Shown here piece by piece: positions 37,770-39,363 of a stretch of DNA of 39,363 nt. The notes below the pieces were generated by a model. That model searched no databases and was not told the origin of the DNA. It worked only from the letters and a program-made list of their open reading frames with translations. Numbering within the stretch: position 1 is the stretch's first letter; the number at the start of each line of letters is the position of its first letter. The position numbers and the translations under genes were made by a program. The DNA lies in NCBI GenBank assembly GCA_021203515.1, contig JAJQAY010000021.1:1-39363 (forward strand). Direction: 5' to 3'. The DNA is from Bacteroides sp. (GTDB lineage: Bacteria > Bacteroidota > Bacteroidia > Bacteroidales > Bacteroidaceae).

Positions 37770-39329
37770 ATGAAAATTGAAATTAGAAAGTTTGGTTGGA
37801 CACTCATGATGTGTGCAGCCATTGCAATGGGAGGTCTGATGACCGCATGTTCCAGCGACGACGACAACAACAACGGCGGCGGTGGCGGCGGTGATGATCT
37901 CAAAGATCCTGAAGTAACTTACAAAGGAACAACAGCCTCCAGTACCGGTATCCTGTTCAATAAAGGAACCGAACTGGGCAACAGCGACCAGAACTTCGAG
38001 TTCACCGGTGACGTAACGCTGACTAAAGGCACTTACCTGTTGAAAGGCTGGGTATATGTGAGTGTAGGTGCCAAATTGCGCATTCCGGCAGGAACCATCA
38101 TCAAAGGTGACCGCGATACCAAAGCTGCCCTCATCATCGAGCCGGGCGGATATGCCGAAATCATAGGAACCAAGAACGAACCGGTAGTAATGACTTCCGA
38201 GCAAGAACCGGGCAAACGCAAACCGGGTGATTGGGGTGGATTGATTATCTGCGGTAAAGCAAGAAATAACGAAGGAAACAAAGCTATCGAAGGCGGCCCG
38301 AGAACCACTCACGGTGGCAACAACGACACCGACAATTCGGGTATATACCAATACATACGCGTAGAATTTGCCGGCTATCCATTCCGCAAGGATGAAGAAA
38401 TCAACGGTATCACCTTTGGTTCCGTAGGTAGCGGCACCACAATCGACCACTTGCAAGTATCTTATTCTTGTGACGACTCTTACGAATGGTTCGGTGGATC
38501 TGTAAACTGTAAATACCTGGTAGCCTACAAAGGCTGGGACGATGAGTTCGACACAGACAACGGCTTCAGCGGCAATGTAGAATACTGCCTCTCTATCCGT
38601 AACCCGAGAATTGCCGACCAATCACAAAGTAACGGTTTTGAAAGTGACAACAATGCAAGTGGCGCAGAAACAGAACCGTTCACTACTGCTACCTTCAAGC
38701 ACGTGACTTTCATTGGCCCGGCAACAGCCAAGAATGCCGACTTCGTGAATACATCCGATTATATCAACGAAGGAGGTCTTGCACCGACATATGACCAAGA
38801 GAATAATCCGACACTCGGTAAGTTCCAAGCTGCCATGCAAATCCGCCGCAGCAGCAAGCTGAATGTAGAAAACGCATTGGCGGTAGGCCATCCTATCGGT
38901 CTGATTGTAGACGGTGAAAAAGGAAGTACTCCCAAGTATGCTAAGGAAGGTGGCTTCACATTGAAGAACATCGTCTTTGCAGGTATGGGCGTAATAGGTA
39001 GCGACGGTAACAAAATCTATAAAGACCAATATTCTGCCGATGGAAAGAACATTACAGATGTCAACCGCGTATCTTTCTCTCACGAATTCTTTGTAAACAA
39101 TGGTGCGTTTGGCACTACATACGCCAACTCTATCAATAACAAAGTAATGGAAGAATCGGCCTTAGGATTGACAGACCCGATGAAGACCGGTCAGAACTAC
39201 TGCCCAGCTACTGCTATCCCTAATGGCAACGGCGGTTATATCGGTGCATTCAAAGATGCAAGCGACAACTGGTTGGGAGGTTGGACGAACTTCGACCCGC
39301 AAAATACTAAACGGAATTGCCTGTTTTAA
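37770..39329 (+). CDS. Repeat-rich surface lipoprotein paired with the TonB receptor
   Basis: A 519-residue lipoprotein. Signal peptide and lipobox (GGLMTACSS), then a flexible DDDNNNGGGGGG linker that suggests surface export. The body has regular beta-strand turns (LRIPAGTIIKGD, LIIEPGGYAEIIGT, WGGLIICGKA) of a right-handed beta-helix type, then a long Asn/Gly-rich part with EFAGYPF, DDEFDTDNGFSGNVEYC and IADQSQSNGFESDNN. Many Bacteroidetes genomes carry such a protein next to a TonB receptor. I infer substrate capture for the receptor, but the ligand is unknown. It is probably co-transcribed with the receptor. The frame closes at 39329, and the last 34 bases of the window show nothing more. 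Confidence 0.82.
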   Translation: MKIEIRKFGWTLMMCAAIAMGGLMTACSSDDDNNNGGGGGGDDLKDPEVTYKGTTASSTGILFNKGTELGNSDQNFEFTGDVTLTKGTYLLKGWVYVSVGAKLRIPAGTIIKGDRDTKAALIIEPGGYAEIIGTKNEPVVMTSEQEPGKRKPGDWGGLIICGKARNNEGNKAIEGGPRTTHGGNNDTDNSGIYQYIRVEFAGYPFRKDEEINGITFGSVGSGTTIDHLQVSYSCDDSYEWFGGSVNCKYLVAYKGWDDEFDTDNGFSGNVEYCLSIRNPRIADQSQSNGFESDNNASGAETEPFTTATFKHVTFIGPATAKNADFVNTSDYINEGGLAPTYDQENNPTLGKFQAAMQIRRSSKLNVENALAVGHPIGLIVDGEKGSTPKYAKEGGFTLKNIVFAGMGVIGSDGNKIYKDQYSADGKNITDVNRVSFSHEFFVNNGAFGTTYANSINNKVMEESALGLTDPMKTGQNYCPATAIPNGNGGYIGAFKDASDNWLGGWTNFDPQNTKRNCLF

Positions 39330-39363
39330 TCTTGCATAATTCAAATAAAAGTTGTATCTTTAT

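Overview
The window looks like a chromosomal segment of a gut Bacteroides or a close Bacteroidales relative. The evidence is the genus-type promoter element TAnnTTTG ahead of several genes, start codons without clear Shine-Dalgarno sites, a MurF-alanine racemase fusion, a Nuo operon that has nuoCD fused and lacks nuoE, nuoF and nuoG, a GSCFA-domain protein, and a TonB-dependent receptor with a carboxypeptidase-like N-terminal domain.

Layout. 1-1.7 kb: hexuronate-type MFS transporter, broken by one frameshift. 1.9-6.5 kb (minus): tatA, tatC and a large Cas4/Dna2-type nuclease-helicase carrying a stop and a frameshift. 6.8-10.3 kb (minus): murF-alr fusion and a GSCFA protein. 10.5-11.8 kb (minus): LruC-type surface lipoprotein with two homopolymer frameshifts, one at a G8 tract. 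12.1-17 kb: dxs, trkA, trkH. 17-28.2 kb: a small secreted protein, then nuoA-B-CD-H-I-J-K-L-M-N. Here A, CD, H, I and L carry lesions while B, J, K, M and N are open. 28.5-31.8 kb: glucuronate/mannonate catabolism, with a broken AraC regulator divergent from uxuA and an SDR-type mannonate oxidoreductase. 31.9-34.7 kb (minus): large soluble PAS/GAF histidine kinase. 34.9-39.3 kb: TonB-dependent receptor and its partner lipoprotein.

Functional themes: hexuronate uptake and degradation (MFS, UxuA, SDR, AraC), envelope construction and export (MurF-Alr, Tat), potassium uptake (TrkAH), isoprenoid precursors (Dxs), a respiratory complex I-like module that appears inactivated, and nutrient capture at the outer membrane.

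The most unusual feature is a family of inverted-repeat elements that fill the gaps between co-directional genes. Their arms are runs of heptamers. The heptamer differs from element to element, but the two arms of one element stay complementary. Six copies share an apex related to GATAGCGCAGCC although their arms differ. Most copies run from the upstream stop codon to 2-10 nt before the next start codon. Related copies lie inside murF-alr, the helicase and nuoL, and repeats supply the C-terminal residues of Dxs, UxuA and the SDR. A second theme is the lesion spectrum: seven -1 and one +1 homopolymer frameshifts, plus four nonsense codons that each fit a single C-to-T or G-to-A transition. This means either sequencing error in the homopolymers, or genuine decay, possibly of mutator type, concentrated in nuo.
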